Assembly (NCBI GenBank): GCA_964566025.1
Contig: CAZMHF010000029.1
Span: 1 to 24,838 of the forward strand
DNA: 24,838 nucleotides
DNA from: RGIG8306 sp964566025
GTDB lineage: Bacteria > Bacillota > Clostridia > Lachnospirales > Lachnospiraceae
Reading direction: 5' to 3'
The notes under the pieces are model-generated. The model worked only from the letters and a program-made list of their open reading frames with translations, was not told the origin of the DNA and made no database searches. The translations under genes and the position numbers were made by a program. Below, in pieces: positions 7,420 through 14,897 of this stretch. Within the stretch, counting starts at the first letter, position 1, and the number at the start of each line of letters is the position of its first letter.

Positions 7420-7998
7420 TTAGGTTAGGTGTATTTCGGTAGCACTAAAAAGGTCGATATCTTCTTTCGCATGTGAAGAGATAATTAATGTGCGGTTGTT
7501 TTTCTTTTCTTTTATGAGTTGAACCATTTTGTGTTTCATTTCTAAATCAAGACTGGCGAATGGTTCATCCATTAATACGATATCCGAGTTAAAAAATAAT
7601 GCGCGAAGAATGGCAACTCTTTTTTTCATACCGCCACTATATTCACGCAGTGGCTTATGAAGCTCCTCTGCTGGAATAACAGATGCAAGCGTACTCGTTA
7701 TGAGCGCTTCTTGTTCTTTAAATTGAGCTGTTGGAATGGCCAAGCGGATATTGGTAAGCGCATCATAAGGGAGTAATAGGCGGTTATCTTGAAACACATA
7801 GCTTATTTTCTTTTTTGAAAGACCGCATATGGAAACGCTATCAGGAACGATGAAACCAGCAAGAATATTGAGTAATGTGGTTTTCCCCACGCCAGATTCA
7901 CCAGTAATAACATAATTTTTTGAATCTTCAAATGTGAAAGAAGCATCTACAAAAATAGGGTGGTCAAAGGCAAGATTTAGATTAGTTAGTTGAATCAT
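7420..7998 (-). CDS. ABC transporter ATP-binding protein, short SsuB/ThiZ/TauB-type
   Basis: The 192-aa ATPase drives the importer encoded by the two upstream genes. Walker A is GESGVGKTT (about residues 34-42), Q-loop FQDNR near 69-73, signature YSGGMKKRVA near 120-129, Walker B IVLMDEPFASLD near 140-151 and the switch histidine in ISSHAKED near 174-181. All catalytic parts are present, so it should be functional, but it is 50-60 residues shorter than the usual nitrate/sulfonate-class ATPases, ending soon after the H-loop. The ATG overlaps the permease stop codon by one base (TGATG), indicating translational coupling. AAGGAGG lies a little far upstream. Confidence 0.9.
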   Translation of the reverse strand: MIQLTNLNLAFDHPIFVDASFTFEDSKNYVITGESGVGKTTLLNILAGFIVPDSVSICGLSKKKISYVFQDNRLLLPYDALTNIRLAIPTAQFKEQEALITSTLASVIPAEELHKPLREYSGGMKKRVAILRALFFNSDIVLMDEPFASLDLEMKHKMVQLIKEKKNNRTLIISSHAKEDIDLFSATEIHLT

Positions 7999-8762
7999 CA
8001 GGCTTTCAAATCCTCCTTAAATAAATCATAATGAGCGAATTTTTTGATAGCATATCCAAGCAAAAACTCAAATAAACTACTCACAAGTATGATAACCATT
8101 GTATAGGCAAGAAGCTCATCGGAAGCCAAGTATACCTTTGATAAATATAGCCCTTCACCAATCGTATTTTTGGGAACGCTAATGACTTCGGCAGCAATGC
8201 CTGCTTTCCATGCCATACCATAAGCGGTGTGGACACTACTTAAAAAATGTGGAAGTATTTGAGGGCGGTAAATGTACCAAAATTTACGCCATGGTGAAAA
8301 CTGATATATAGTAGCCATTTGCAATAAGTGTAAATCGGTTTGCTTCGCAGATTGTAAAATGCTTGCGTAGATAACGGGTAAAACAATAATGGCGGAAATT
8401 AAAATGGAAAGATTTTTTGAGGGCATCCAAAAAAGAGCAATAATAACAAACGCTGCAATTGGAACTGAACGAATGAAGTTCATAGCTGGTGACAAAAAAT
8501 CTGAAAAGAAAGAAAGTGTGTACGATAAAAAAGAAAGAAGCATCGCTAATAAACAAGCAATCAAAAATCCTAATGTAATGTGAAAAAAGGAATTAACAAT
8601 GCTAAGATAAAAAGAGCCAGTTTTGGACAAATTAATCAGAGCTTTAAATGAATCAAGGGGTGTGGCGAGTATAATTTTTTGGTCAATAATATGGGCAATA
8701 AAAGCCCATATTACGATCCAAAATATAATAAAAAATAGTTTTTTAAATAGGCGTTTCATCAT
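7998..8762 (-). CDS. ABC transporter permease (nitrate/sulfonate/thiamine-precursor class)
   Basis: The 254-aa protein has about six membrane helices and the inner-membrane component signature. The EAA-like loop that docks onto the ATPase is visible as AGIAAEVISVPKNTIGEGLY (about residues 187-206). Length and layout match SsuC/TauC/ThiX-type permeases. It forms the membrane channel with the ATPase encoded immediately downstream and receives substrate from the lipoprotein encoded 27 bases upstream. It starts with two consecutive ATG codons (8762 and 8759) behind GAGG; either could be used. Substrate is unknown. Confidence 0.9.
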   Translation of the reverse strand: MMKRLFKKLFFIIFWIVIWAFIAHIIDQKIILATPLDSFKALINLSKTGSFYLSIVNSFFHITLGFLIACLLAMLLSFLSYTLSFFSDFLSPAMNFIRSVPIAAFVIIALFWMPSKNLSILISAIIVLPVIYASILQSAKQTDLHLLQMATIYQFSPWRKFWYIYRPQILPHFLSSVHTAYGMAWKAGIAAEVISVPKNTIGEGLYLSKVYLASDELLAYTMVIILVSSLFEFLLGYAIKKFAHYDLFKEDLKA

Positions 8763-8789
8763 ATATATTCCTCATATGAAATACGAAAA

Positions 8790-9911
8790 CTATTTTACGA
8801 AGTAGAACGAATCCTCTGGCATTGCTCCACCAATGGCTTTAGGGTTTTGTTCAAAAATACTAGCTAAATAGATTTCAAGTTTTTCTTTCATTTCTGTACC
8901 TTCGATACAAACGATATTACAAAATGGAAGTGCCTTTTTGGCAACAGCTGCCTTAACTATATCATATTTTTCAATTAATGCACTAGTGGTATCTAAATTT
9001 TTATCATCAGAAAGATAAGCAACGCTTGCTTGATGGTTTGCCATAAAAGCGGCAACTGCTTCAGGGTGTTCTTTTAAAAATGCATTTCGAACAACGGTAA
9101 CGCCTGTAACCATAGATGCATCAAGCTTTTCAAATTCATCAGTTGCACTAAGTGCAATACGAATATCCTCGTTTTGTAGCTGTGCTACCGTTACAAAAGG
9201 TTGTGGAAGAAATCCAATAGCGCCCTCTGTGGTTGCCAAAAGAGCAGCAATTTCTGTCGATTCAGACTTATATTCAACGGTTACATCAACAAGGTCGATA
9301 TCATTACCAGCTAGAAGATAGTTTAACGCAAGCTCAGGTGTTGAACCCTTTCCAGTTGCTGGCATATAAATGGTCTTGCCTTTTAAGTCGTTAATATCTT
9401 GAATCGTATTACCATTTTCCACAAAATATAATACACCAAGTGTATTGATATTTAATACCGTAATTTCTTTATTGGTTTTTTGATAAATATTCGCTGCAAG
9501 ATTGGCAGGAATAAGAGCGATATCAACTTCTCCTTTTACTAAAGAAGTAGAAAGCTCATCTGGTGCGACAACGATAGAAAAAGTATAAGGAACTTTTTCT
9601 TCTTCGGAATCAGCAATCATCTTCACGATTCCCATTGTCGTAGGGCCCTTTAGTCCGCCGATTATCATATGCGTTTTATCTGTGGGTGTCACTGTTGTAG
9701 TAGGTTGTGTTTCCTCTGGTTGCGTTGCAACTTCTGTTGTCTTGTCTTTGGTTGATTCCTCAGAAGCTTCTGTCGTTCCTTCTGTTGTTTCGTTTGTCGT
9801 GCCAGGTGCCGTTGTTTTGTCAGTCGCGTTTTCTTTTTTTGCGCAAGCGCCTAATGCGATACAAACAATTGCTCCAATTACAAGTAAGCCTAAGGTCAAT
9901 TTTTCTTTCAT
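8790..9911 (-). CDS. Substrate-binding lipoprotein of the ABC importer (NMT1/ThiY-like)
   Basis: The 373-aa protein has a lipoprotein signal peptide ending in LGAC (Cys about residue 23), then a Thr/Glu-rich low-complexity tether to about residue 80, then a periplasmic-binding-protein type II domain. That domain shows GGLKGPTTMGIVKMI near 88-102, GEVDIALIPANLA near 126-138, DLKGKTIYMPATGKG near 171-185 and LPQPFVTVAQLQ near 228-239, the pattern of the COG0715/NMT1-like family. Such proteins bind sulfonates, taurine, nitrate or pyrimidine thiamine precursors, and many members have unknown ligands, as here. It is first in its operon, starts with ATG behind AAGGAG, and acts on the outer face of the membrane. 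Confidence 0.9.
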   Translation of the reverse strand: MKEKLTLGLLVIGAIVCIALGACAKKENATDKTTAPGTTNETTEGTTEASEESTKDKTTEVATQPEETQPTTTVTPTDKTHMIIGGLKGPTTMGIVKMIADSEEEKVPYTFSIVVAPDELSTSLVKGEVDIALIPANLAANIYQKTNKEITVLNINTLGVLYFVENGNTIQDINDLKGKTIYMPATGKGSTPELALNYLLAGNDIDLVDVTVEYKSESTEIAALLATTEGAIGFLPQPFVTVAQLQNEDIRIALSATDEFEKLDASMVTGVTVVRNAFLKEHPEAVAAFMANHQASVAYLSDDKNLDTTSALIEKYDIVKAAVAKKALPFCNIVCIEGTEMKEKLEIYLASIFEQNPKAIGGAMPEDSFYFVK

Positions 9912-9937
9912 AATATGTCTCCTTTTTTTCGAATTAA

Positions 9938-9957
9938 AATGTTAAACAATTAACATT
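9938..9957. promoter_or_regulatory. Perfect operator-like inverted repeat ahead of the ABC importer
   Basis: AATGTTAA (9938-9945), 4-base spacer, TTAACATT (9950-9957): perfect 8-bp arms. It lies just downstream of the predicted transcription start of the binding-protein gene, where a repressor would act. The half-site differs from the TGCTTTA repeat of region 1, so a different regulator is expected. Confidence 0.62.
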
Positions 9958-9964
9958 CGTAGTA

Positions 9965-9993
9965 ATCATATCATTAGAAAAATAAAAAGGCAA
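9965..9993 (-). promoter_or_regulatory. Promoter of the ABC importer operon
   Basis: On the minus strand TTGCCT (9988-9993), 17 bases, TATGAT (9965-9970) with an extended -10 TGA. Transcription would begin near 9958, directly at the inverted repeat. Confidence 0.68.
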
Positions 9994-10054
9994 GGGGTGT
10001 TAAAAAAGACGTGCGGTGATACATAAAAATACTTATATGAAAAACAAGAAAGGG

Positions 10055-10083
10055 TTGACAAATATTCTGACTATGAATATAAT
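10055..10083 (+). promoter_or_regulatory. Consensus sigma-A promoter of the lipoprotein/adaptor/ABC cassette
   Basis: TTGACA (10055-10060), exactly 17 bases, TATAAT (10078-10083): a full match to the vegetative consensus, 34 bases before the start codon of the first gene. No inverted repeat flanks it, so expression may be constitutive or regulated elsewhere. Confidence 0.82.
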
Positions 10084-10117
10084 TAAGAAAAAAAGATTTA
10101 CAAAAAAGGAGATAAAT

Positions 10118-11005
10118 ATGAAAAAGCCCAAAAGTATAAATCGGATAATTAAAGTGATAGGATTTCTGATGATTTTGACGTACATATTGACTGGATGCTC
10201 AAATAAATCTAATCAAAAAAATGAGATTCTTTGGGGCACAGATTTTGTCAAGGCGGATGCGTACATTAATGATGTAATGTATAAAGAATTTGGGCTTGAA
10301 ATTCCTTTTGCGTATACTGGTGAAATTACGGATGTTGAATTGGTGTCTATTGAGGGCGAAAATACTCAAGCAATTTCTGCAACAATGAAGTTGGTCGGTG
10401 AAGAGGTTATTGGAGAAGATGGTGTCAGAAATGATGAGTACCAGTTAGGCATACTTGGTTTACGTATAGAAAGAAACGAAAATAAGGATGTAAAAATTGA
10501 TCGAATGATCGTTTCGATTAATAAAAAGAAAGAAACGATAGAGTTTGAAAGCCCATTGATGTTACGATTTATTCATAATGATTTTGAACCTTATATTTCA
10601 ATACGGAATACATCAGATATGTGTTTTGCTGCTATGGTTCCCAATCGAAAAATGGTGCTGCAATACGCTTTTGTGGCAGTGACTGATTTGAGTTTTACAG
10701 GAGTTGAGTATCAAGGATATTTCAAAATAAAAGAAACAGAGGATACACAATTTTTCGTTAATAATGAACTTGTTGCACCACCTACAGAAGATAAACCGAT
10801 TAAACTAAAAAAAGAAGATCGATTGGAGTGTTATCTTGATATAGAAAGAGGAGATGATCTTATGTATACTTTCTTAATTAATAGCGTGGCGTTAAAATTT
10901 TCAGAATATGAAAAAGAGCACGTTCTTCTTGCTCAACAAGCAATTGGATCAAAAGAGGATGGGCAAACGGTGTTAGAAGCCATTATTAAAAATGAAAAGA
11001 AGTGA
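10118..11005 (+). CDS. Lipoprotein of unknown function
   Basis: I do not recognise the family. The 295-aa product begins MKKPKSINR, has a hydrophobic stretch and a lipobox LTGC (Cys about residue 28), so it should be anchored outside the membrane. The rest is soluble and beta-rich by eye, with several charged repeats of alternating pattern (for example VKIDRMIVSINKKKETIEFE near 127-146) and no cysteines or known catalytic motif. I chose ATG 10118 because it follows AAAAAGGAG and because a longer upstream reading (GTG 10016) would run through the promoter at 10055-10083. It is the first gene of a cassette with two adaptor-like proteins, an ATPase and an FtsX-type permease, so an accessory or substrate-presenting role is likely but unproven. 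Confidence 0.8.
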   Translation: MKKPKSINRIIKVIGFLMILTYILTGCSNKSNQKNEILWGTDFVKADAYINDVMYKEFGLEIPFAYTGEITDVELVSIEGENTQAISATMKLVGEEVIGEDGVRNDEYQLGILGLRIERNENKDVKIDRMIVSINKKKETIEFESPLMLRFIHNDFEPYISIRNTSDMCFAAMVPNRKMVLQYAFVAVTDLSFTGVEYQGYFKIKETEDTQFFVNNELVAPPTEDKPIKLKKEDRLECYLDIERGDDLMYTFLINSVALKFSEYEKEHVLLAQQAIGSKEDGQTVLEAIIKNEKK

Positions 11006-11009
11006 AAAA

Positions 11010-11915
11010 ATGAAGAATAGATTTTTTAAAAAAAATAGATTTTTGAAGAAAAATCTAGTAGTAGCACTGGTGTTTGTTGTAGTGGCATGCACAGTGCTAC
11101 TATTATATGTAACCGATAAATTGCATAACAAAAGTAATACTGCAAATTATACAGATGAAAAAGAATATAGCGAAAATACAGCAACTTTAGTGCGCATAAA
11201 AAAACTCGTGTATAAAAGTGAATATGCATCGGACGTGCAAGTTACCATAGATTTAAACGAACCATATCTAGAGAATTATTTGGAAAAAGACACGGAATCG
11301 CTGAAAATTGATTTGAATATAGGTGACAACATAGAGCAAGGGATGCTTTTGTATGAATGCGGCGACCGCAAAGTATATAGTGATTATAAAGGAAGAGTGG
11401 CGACTCTAGAAAAAGGAGAGGCCCTTTTTTTGCAAGTACTAAATCAGGAAAAAATAGATATTTCTATGCGGGTGCCGCTGTATTTGTATGAAAAAATAAA
11501 TTTAGACTCAAAGATATGGTTTACCCTAAATAATGAAGAAATACAAGGATATATAAAAAATATAGGGTATCATCTTGAAGAAGATATGTTCGAAATTTGT
11601 TTAGGGATTAGTGAGTGCATTGTACCAGGAACAAAGCTTCGAGCTAGAATTGTTTTAGAAGAAACAAAACCAATTATCGCTGTACCACCGCTTTTCATTC
11701 AAGGAATAAAGGACAACTATTTTTGTGATGTATTGATGAGTGAAAATCCCGATGGCGAGATACGCAGATGCCCCATTGTCATAGGGAGGGAATTTGTTGA
11801 GTCGAGTGGGGGGGATGAATTACCTTTCGTAGAGATACTTTCGGGAATTAGCGAAGGTGATGTGGTAAGGGTATACTATAATAGTACAGTTGATTTTTTA
11901 AATAATTTGCGTTGA
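11010..11915 (+). CDS. Membrane-fusion-like (HlyD/MacA-related) protein, short form, paralogue 1
   Basis: The 301-aa product has one N-terminal membrane segment (about residues 12-32, LVVALVFVVVACTVLLLYV) and an extracytoplasmic part. The latter reads as split biotinyl-lipoyl half-motifs (IGDNIEQGMLLYECGDR and SDYKGRVATLEKGE, about 106-140), a beta-barrel region beginning ISMRVPLYLYEKI, and a C-terminal stretch ending VEILSGISEGDVVRVYYN, the usual end of MacA/RND adaptors. The long coiled-coil hairpin that normally separates the lipoyl halves is absent, which explains the small size. It probably couples the permease to something outside the membrane. ATG 11010 is preferred over ATG 10992, which has no ribosome binding site; it lies four bases after the lipoprotein stop, behind a weak GAAGTG. 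Confidence 0.75.
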   Translation: MKNRFFKKNRFLKKNLVVALVFVVVACTVLLLYVTDKLHNKSNTANYTDEKEYSENTATLVRIKKLVYKSEYASDVQVTIDLNEPYLENYLEKDTESLKIDLNIGDNIEQGMLLYECGDRKVYSDYKGRVATLEKGEALFLQVLNQEKIDISMRVPLYLYEKINLDSKIWFTLNNEEIQGYIKNIGYHLEEDMFEICLGISECIVPGTKLRARIVLEETKPIIAVPPLFIQGIKDNYFCDVLMSENPDGEIRRCPIVIGREFVESSGGDELPFVEILSGISEGDVVRVYYNSTVDFLNNLR

Positions 11916-11929
11916 AAAGAGGTGGGATT

Positions 11930-12838
11930 GTGAAAAAAGGATTGAAAAACATAGGAATTATCGTGGCGATAGTTGCGTGCTTAATTATCATATGCGTGAT
12001 ATTATTTTTAGAGGGTGATTTGACGAAAATATTTCCAAAGGATGAACCTAGCACAACAAAAGAATATATAGAGGAAACGTACAAGTATACGCCATATCAA
12101 GTTATCGCTGATGAATTGGCAGGCTATTGCGCTGTGGAAGGATGTGTGGAGACAAACTATGATGGCGAATTAGCAACATACTATAATGAATTTAAGATAG
12201 GGACGAAAAAGGAAGTTAAAGTAGAAAATGGTAGCGAAGTACAAGTGGGAACAGTCTTGTATACCATTGAAGATGTGGCGATTTTAAGTGAAATAGAAGG
12301 GCGTGTCCTTTATATTGATGAAACAGAAACAACAATTAAAGTAGAGTGTCTTGATTACAATCAATTATTTATTTCAATTCAAGTGCCGATGCATTATTAC
12401 AAGTTACTCCAATATGATGCGAATATTATTGTCAATAGTCAGTATGGAGAGACAAATGCGCGAATTAGAAAAATGGGGCATAAGGTTGAGAACGAAAAAA
12501 TGGAAGTCATTATAGGGGGGATTGATTCCTTTATGATGCCAGGTTCAATCGTTGAAGTACTTGTTGGCTTGACAAAAACAGAAAATAAATTATTTCTTAA
12601 CAAAGATGCAATTATAACTGTTTCAGGTGCTTTTTATATCGATACGTGTGAGGCTGATGCAAATGGACCGAACTACGATTTAATAAGAAGAGACAGTATA
12701 ATGGTTGGAGAGTCTTATATTGTTATTGAAAATGGGCAAAGGATAGAATATATGGTGATAGAAAATGGTGCTTATCAAAGTCAATATGCAATCATAAAAG
12801 AACTCTTGCCAAAGCAATCTGGTGAAGACAATGAATGA
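11930..12838 (+). CDS. Membrane-fusion-like (HlyD/MacA-related) protein, short form, paralogue 2
   Basis: The 302-aa product resembles the preceding gene throughout: an N-terminal membrane segment (about residues 8-27, IGIIVAIVACLIIICVILFL), a lipoyl-like pair (VENGSEVQVGTVLYTIED and LSEIEGRVLYIDETE, about 98-135), the barrel start ISIQVPMHYYKLL, a G-rich turn MMPGSIVEVLVG, and a C-terminal region of about 100 residues. It also lacks the coiled-coil hairpin. The two are diverged paralogues and may form a hetero-oligomeric adaptor. GTG 11930 is chosen because AGAGGTGGG lies five or six bases upstream; an in-frame TTG at 11912 overlaps the previous stop and lacks such a site. Confidence 0.75.
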   Translation: MKKGLKNIGIIVAIVACLIIICVILFLEGDLTKIFPKDEPSTTKEYIEETYKYTPYQVIADELAGYCAVEGCVETNYDGELATYYNEFKIGTKKEVKVENGSEVQVGTVLYTIEDVAILSEIEGRVLYIDETETTIKVECLDYNQLFISIQVPMHYYKLLQYDANIIVNSQYGETNARIRKMGHKVENEKMEVIIGGIDSFMMPGSIVEVLVGLTKTENKLFLNKDAIITVSGAFYIDTCEADANGPNYDLIRRDSIMVGESYIVIENGQRIEYMVIENGAYQSQYAIIKELLPKQSGEDNE

Positions 12839-13502
12839 AAAAATACTTAGCATGAAGCATATTTCAAAAACATATCCAAACGGCAATGAAGTCCTAAGCG
12901 ATATCAATCTCGAAATTCATAAAGGCGATTTTATTACAATTGTAGGGAATTCAGGTAGTGGAAAAAGCACCTTGCTTAATGCGATTGGTCTTTTAGATAT
13001 TGCAACAGCAGGAGAGTTTTATTTTTGCGAAAAAAACATTATAAAGGCTAGAAGGCATCAGCTAGATTCCATTAGAGCAAATGATATAGGCTTTATATTT
13101 CAATCGTACTGTTTGCTAGATAATATATCAGTGGAAGATAATATTATGATTCCTTTTTTATATCAACAAGAAAAAATTCCTCGTAATATCTCCGAAAAGA
13201 TAGAAGAGTATTTACAATTGTTTGATTTGGAAAAACAACGAAGACAAAAAGCGAAATATCTTTCGGGTGGAGAAAAACAAAGAGTTGCCATTATTCGAGC
13301 GCTTATTAAAAATCCAATACTTCTTTTGGCGGATGAACCAACAGGGAACTTGGATTATAATAATGCAAGAATTATTTATCATGCATTTAAAAAAATAACG
13401 GATGATGGTACGGCAGTGGTGGTAGTTACTCATAGTCAAAATATTTTTGAAGGGGTTGATCAAACCTATCAACTTAACGAGGGGAGGCTACATCGTGCGT
13501 AA
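12831..13502 (+). CDS. ABC transporter ATP-binding protein, MacB/LolD type
   Basis: The 223-aa ATPase has every motif of the LolD/MacB/FtsE group: Walker A GNSGSGKST (about residues 36-44), Q-loop FIFQSYCLLDNISVEDNI near 85-102, signature LSGGEKQRVAIIRA near 141-154, Walker B LLLADEPTGNLD near 161-172, and switch histidine VVVTHSQ near 195-201. It powers the FtsX-type permease encoded next. The ATG at 12831 overlaps the adaptor gene's stop by eight bases and is preceded by GGTG; a GTG at 12822 would add three residues and cannot be excluded. The tight overlaps show it is translated with the adaptor and permease. Confidence 0.92.
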   Translation: MNEKILSMKHISKTYPNGNEVLSDINLEIHKGDFITIVGNSGSGKSTLLNAIGLLDIATAGEFYFCEKNIIKARRHQLDSIRANDIGFIFQSYCLLDNISVEDNIMIPFLYQQEKIPRNISEKIEEYLQLFDLEKQRRQKAKYLSGGEKQRVAIIRALIKNPILLLADEPTGNLDYNNARIIYHAFKKITDDGTAVVVVTHSQNIFEGVDQTYQLNEGRLHRA

Positions 13503-14808
13503 TAAGTTGAGTCGTATAAAACTATATTGGAAAATGATTGTGCAACTTGCCTTGGGAAGCAAGCTGCGTCTTTCATTGACAGTATTGGGAATGAGTGTTG
13601 GAATATTTGTTTTTGCATTTGGGAACCTGTGTTTAGATTCGTATTTGTATGGTCGTATGAAAGAAATTCGAATCATTCCAGAGGATTCTAATTTCGTTAT
13701 AATCCCTAATAGCAATGAAGTAAGTGCGGAAGCTGATTTTTCTTCTATTTATTTAAGTTTACCCAATAAGCTGCCCACGTTGTTGCGGAAAGGATATTCG
13801 GCACATTCCATTGCTGTGTTTGGCATGGTATCGGGGGAAGACGCTTCTGTTTATGCGCGAATGATAGGTGTTTCCCAAATGAACAATAGAATGGTCAACT
13901 TTTCGGATATAGATGGGGATTCATTGTCAGAGTTTGAACTGGTTGAAGGTCGCTATATAAGCGAAAAGGAGATTAGTGAAAATGAGGTAGTGGCAGTAAT
14001 TGATGAATTTACAAGTCAACTTTTATTTGGCCAAGAAAGTGCAATTGACAAAACAGTTGAACTAGATAAACTCCCCTTCACAATAGTTGGTGTGGTAGCT
14101 AATAATTATCATAACAGCAAGCGATATGATGATTTTAAAAAAAAATGCTTTGATGCAAATAATCAAATAGGAGCGACGGTGGTTATTAATATATATACAC
14201 CATATCGTGCGTATGAGAAATTGAACCATGAAGAAGGGTATTATAATTGTAATGCATATATGTGGTCATTAACAAAAGAAGAGATGGAGGTTGCAAAAGA
14301 AAAAATTGATGCCAATATTTCGTTGTTACCTAATGAATGGGGAGTATTGCCTTCGTACGATAAAGCATTTTATGAAGAACGATTACTCAATGAGTTAAGA
14401 CCAATTCGACAAGGGATTATGGTTGTATCTATTGTATTGATGATAATTGCAGGCATTTCAAGCATGAGCATTTTGTTTTTTTCTATAAAGGAACGTGCAT
14501 CAGAAATTGGCATCAAAAAGGCGTTTGGAGCATCTAGTTCCGATATTGCACTTCAATTTCTTTTGGAAAATTTATTTATCTCCATCATAAGCGCTGTTCT
14601 CGCAGTCACACTATCTCGCGTAATAGGTTATGCGATGGAGGGATATGTTATTCGTAATTGGTTTGCAGATTTTCAGATTCATTCGACCACTATGAAAATG
14701 CTATTTCCTATCGCTATGGGCGGATTGCAAGGAATACTCTTTTCACTACCACCATGTATTTATGCTTCTAGGAAAGAAGTTAGTGATATATTGCGTATTG
14801 ATTCATAA
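13495..14808 (+). CDS. ABC transporter permease, MacB/FtsX type
   Basis: The 437-aa permease has the MacB layout: one membrane helix near residues 22-42 (LTVLGMSVGIFVFAFG), a large extracytoplasmic domain of roughly 240 residues, then three helices in the last 150 residues. The FtsX core is clear in SEIGIKKAFGASSSDIALQF near 335-354, and the C-terminus ends with the usual basic ASRKEVSDILR. It works with the ATPase encoded upstream, coupling ATP hydrolysis to movement of the outer domain, and probably contacts the two adaptor proteins. GTG 13495 follows AGGGGAGG and overlaps the ATPase stop by eight bases. The cargo (peptide, lipid, drug or lipoprotein) is not evident. Confidence 0.88.
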   Translation: MRNKLSRIKLYWKMIVQLALGSKLRLSLTVLGMSVGIFVFAFGNLCLDSYLYGRMKEIRIIPEDSNFVIIPNSNEVSAEADFSSIYLSLPNKLPTLLRKGYSAHSIAVFGMVSGEDASVYARMIGVSQMNNRMVNFSDIDGDSLSEFELVEGRYISEKEISENEVVAVIDEFTSQLLFGQESAIDKTVELDKLPFTIVGVVANNYHNSKRYDDFKKKCFDANNQIGATVVINIYTPYRAYEKLNHEEGYYNCNAYMWSLTKEEMEVAKEKIDANISLLPNEWGVLPSYDKAFYEERLLNELRPIRQGIMVVSIVLMIIAGISSMSILFFSIKERASEIGIKKAFGASSSDIALQFLLENLFISIISAVLAVTLSRVIGYAMEGYVIRNWFADFQIHSTTMKMLFPIAMGGLQGILFSLPPCIYASRKEVSDILRIDS

Positions 14809-14828
14809 TGGCGCACTTCGCATTATGC

Positions 14829-14857
14829 TTGACAAATCAATATTTTTACCTTATTAT
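14829..14857 (+). promoter_or_regulatory. Promoter of livK
   Basis: TTGACA (14829-14834), exactly 17 bases, TATTAT (14852-14857), about 40 bases before the livK start codon. Confidence 0.78.
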
Positions 14858-14869
14858 TTCAAAGGTAAA
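14845..14869. promoter_or_regulatory. Inverted repeat spanning the livK -10 box
   Basis: TTTACCTT (14845-14852), 9-base spacer, AAGGTAAA (14862-14869), perfect 8-bp arms. It covers the -10 box and likely start point, a classic position for a repressor of an amino-acid uptake locus. The half-site is not one I can assign to a named regulator. Confidence 0.55.
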
Positions 14870-14897
14870 TAGTATATATACATAGGAGGTATAATTT

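Noticed and set aside
10016..10117. Longer N-terminus for the lipoprotein gene, starting at GTG 10016
   Set aside because: It would run through the consensus promoter at 10055-10083 and place 34 extra residues before a standard lipoprotein signal peptide; ATG 10118 has a good ribosome binding site.
14804..14827. Hairpin CATAATG...CATTATG after the FtsX-type permease as a terminator
   Set aside because: The stem contains a bulge and no T-run follows; it overlaps the approach to the livK promoter, so termination there is not supported.
14809..14897. T-box or leucine-responsive leader RNA upstream of livK
   Set aside because: The distance from promoter to start codon is only about 40 bases, too short for a T-box, and no leader peptide with Leu/Ile/Val codons is present.
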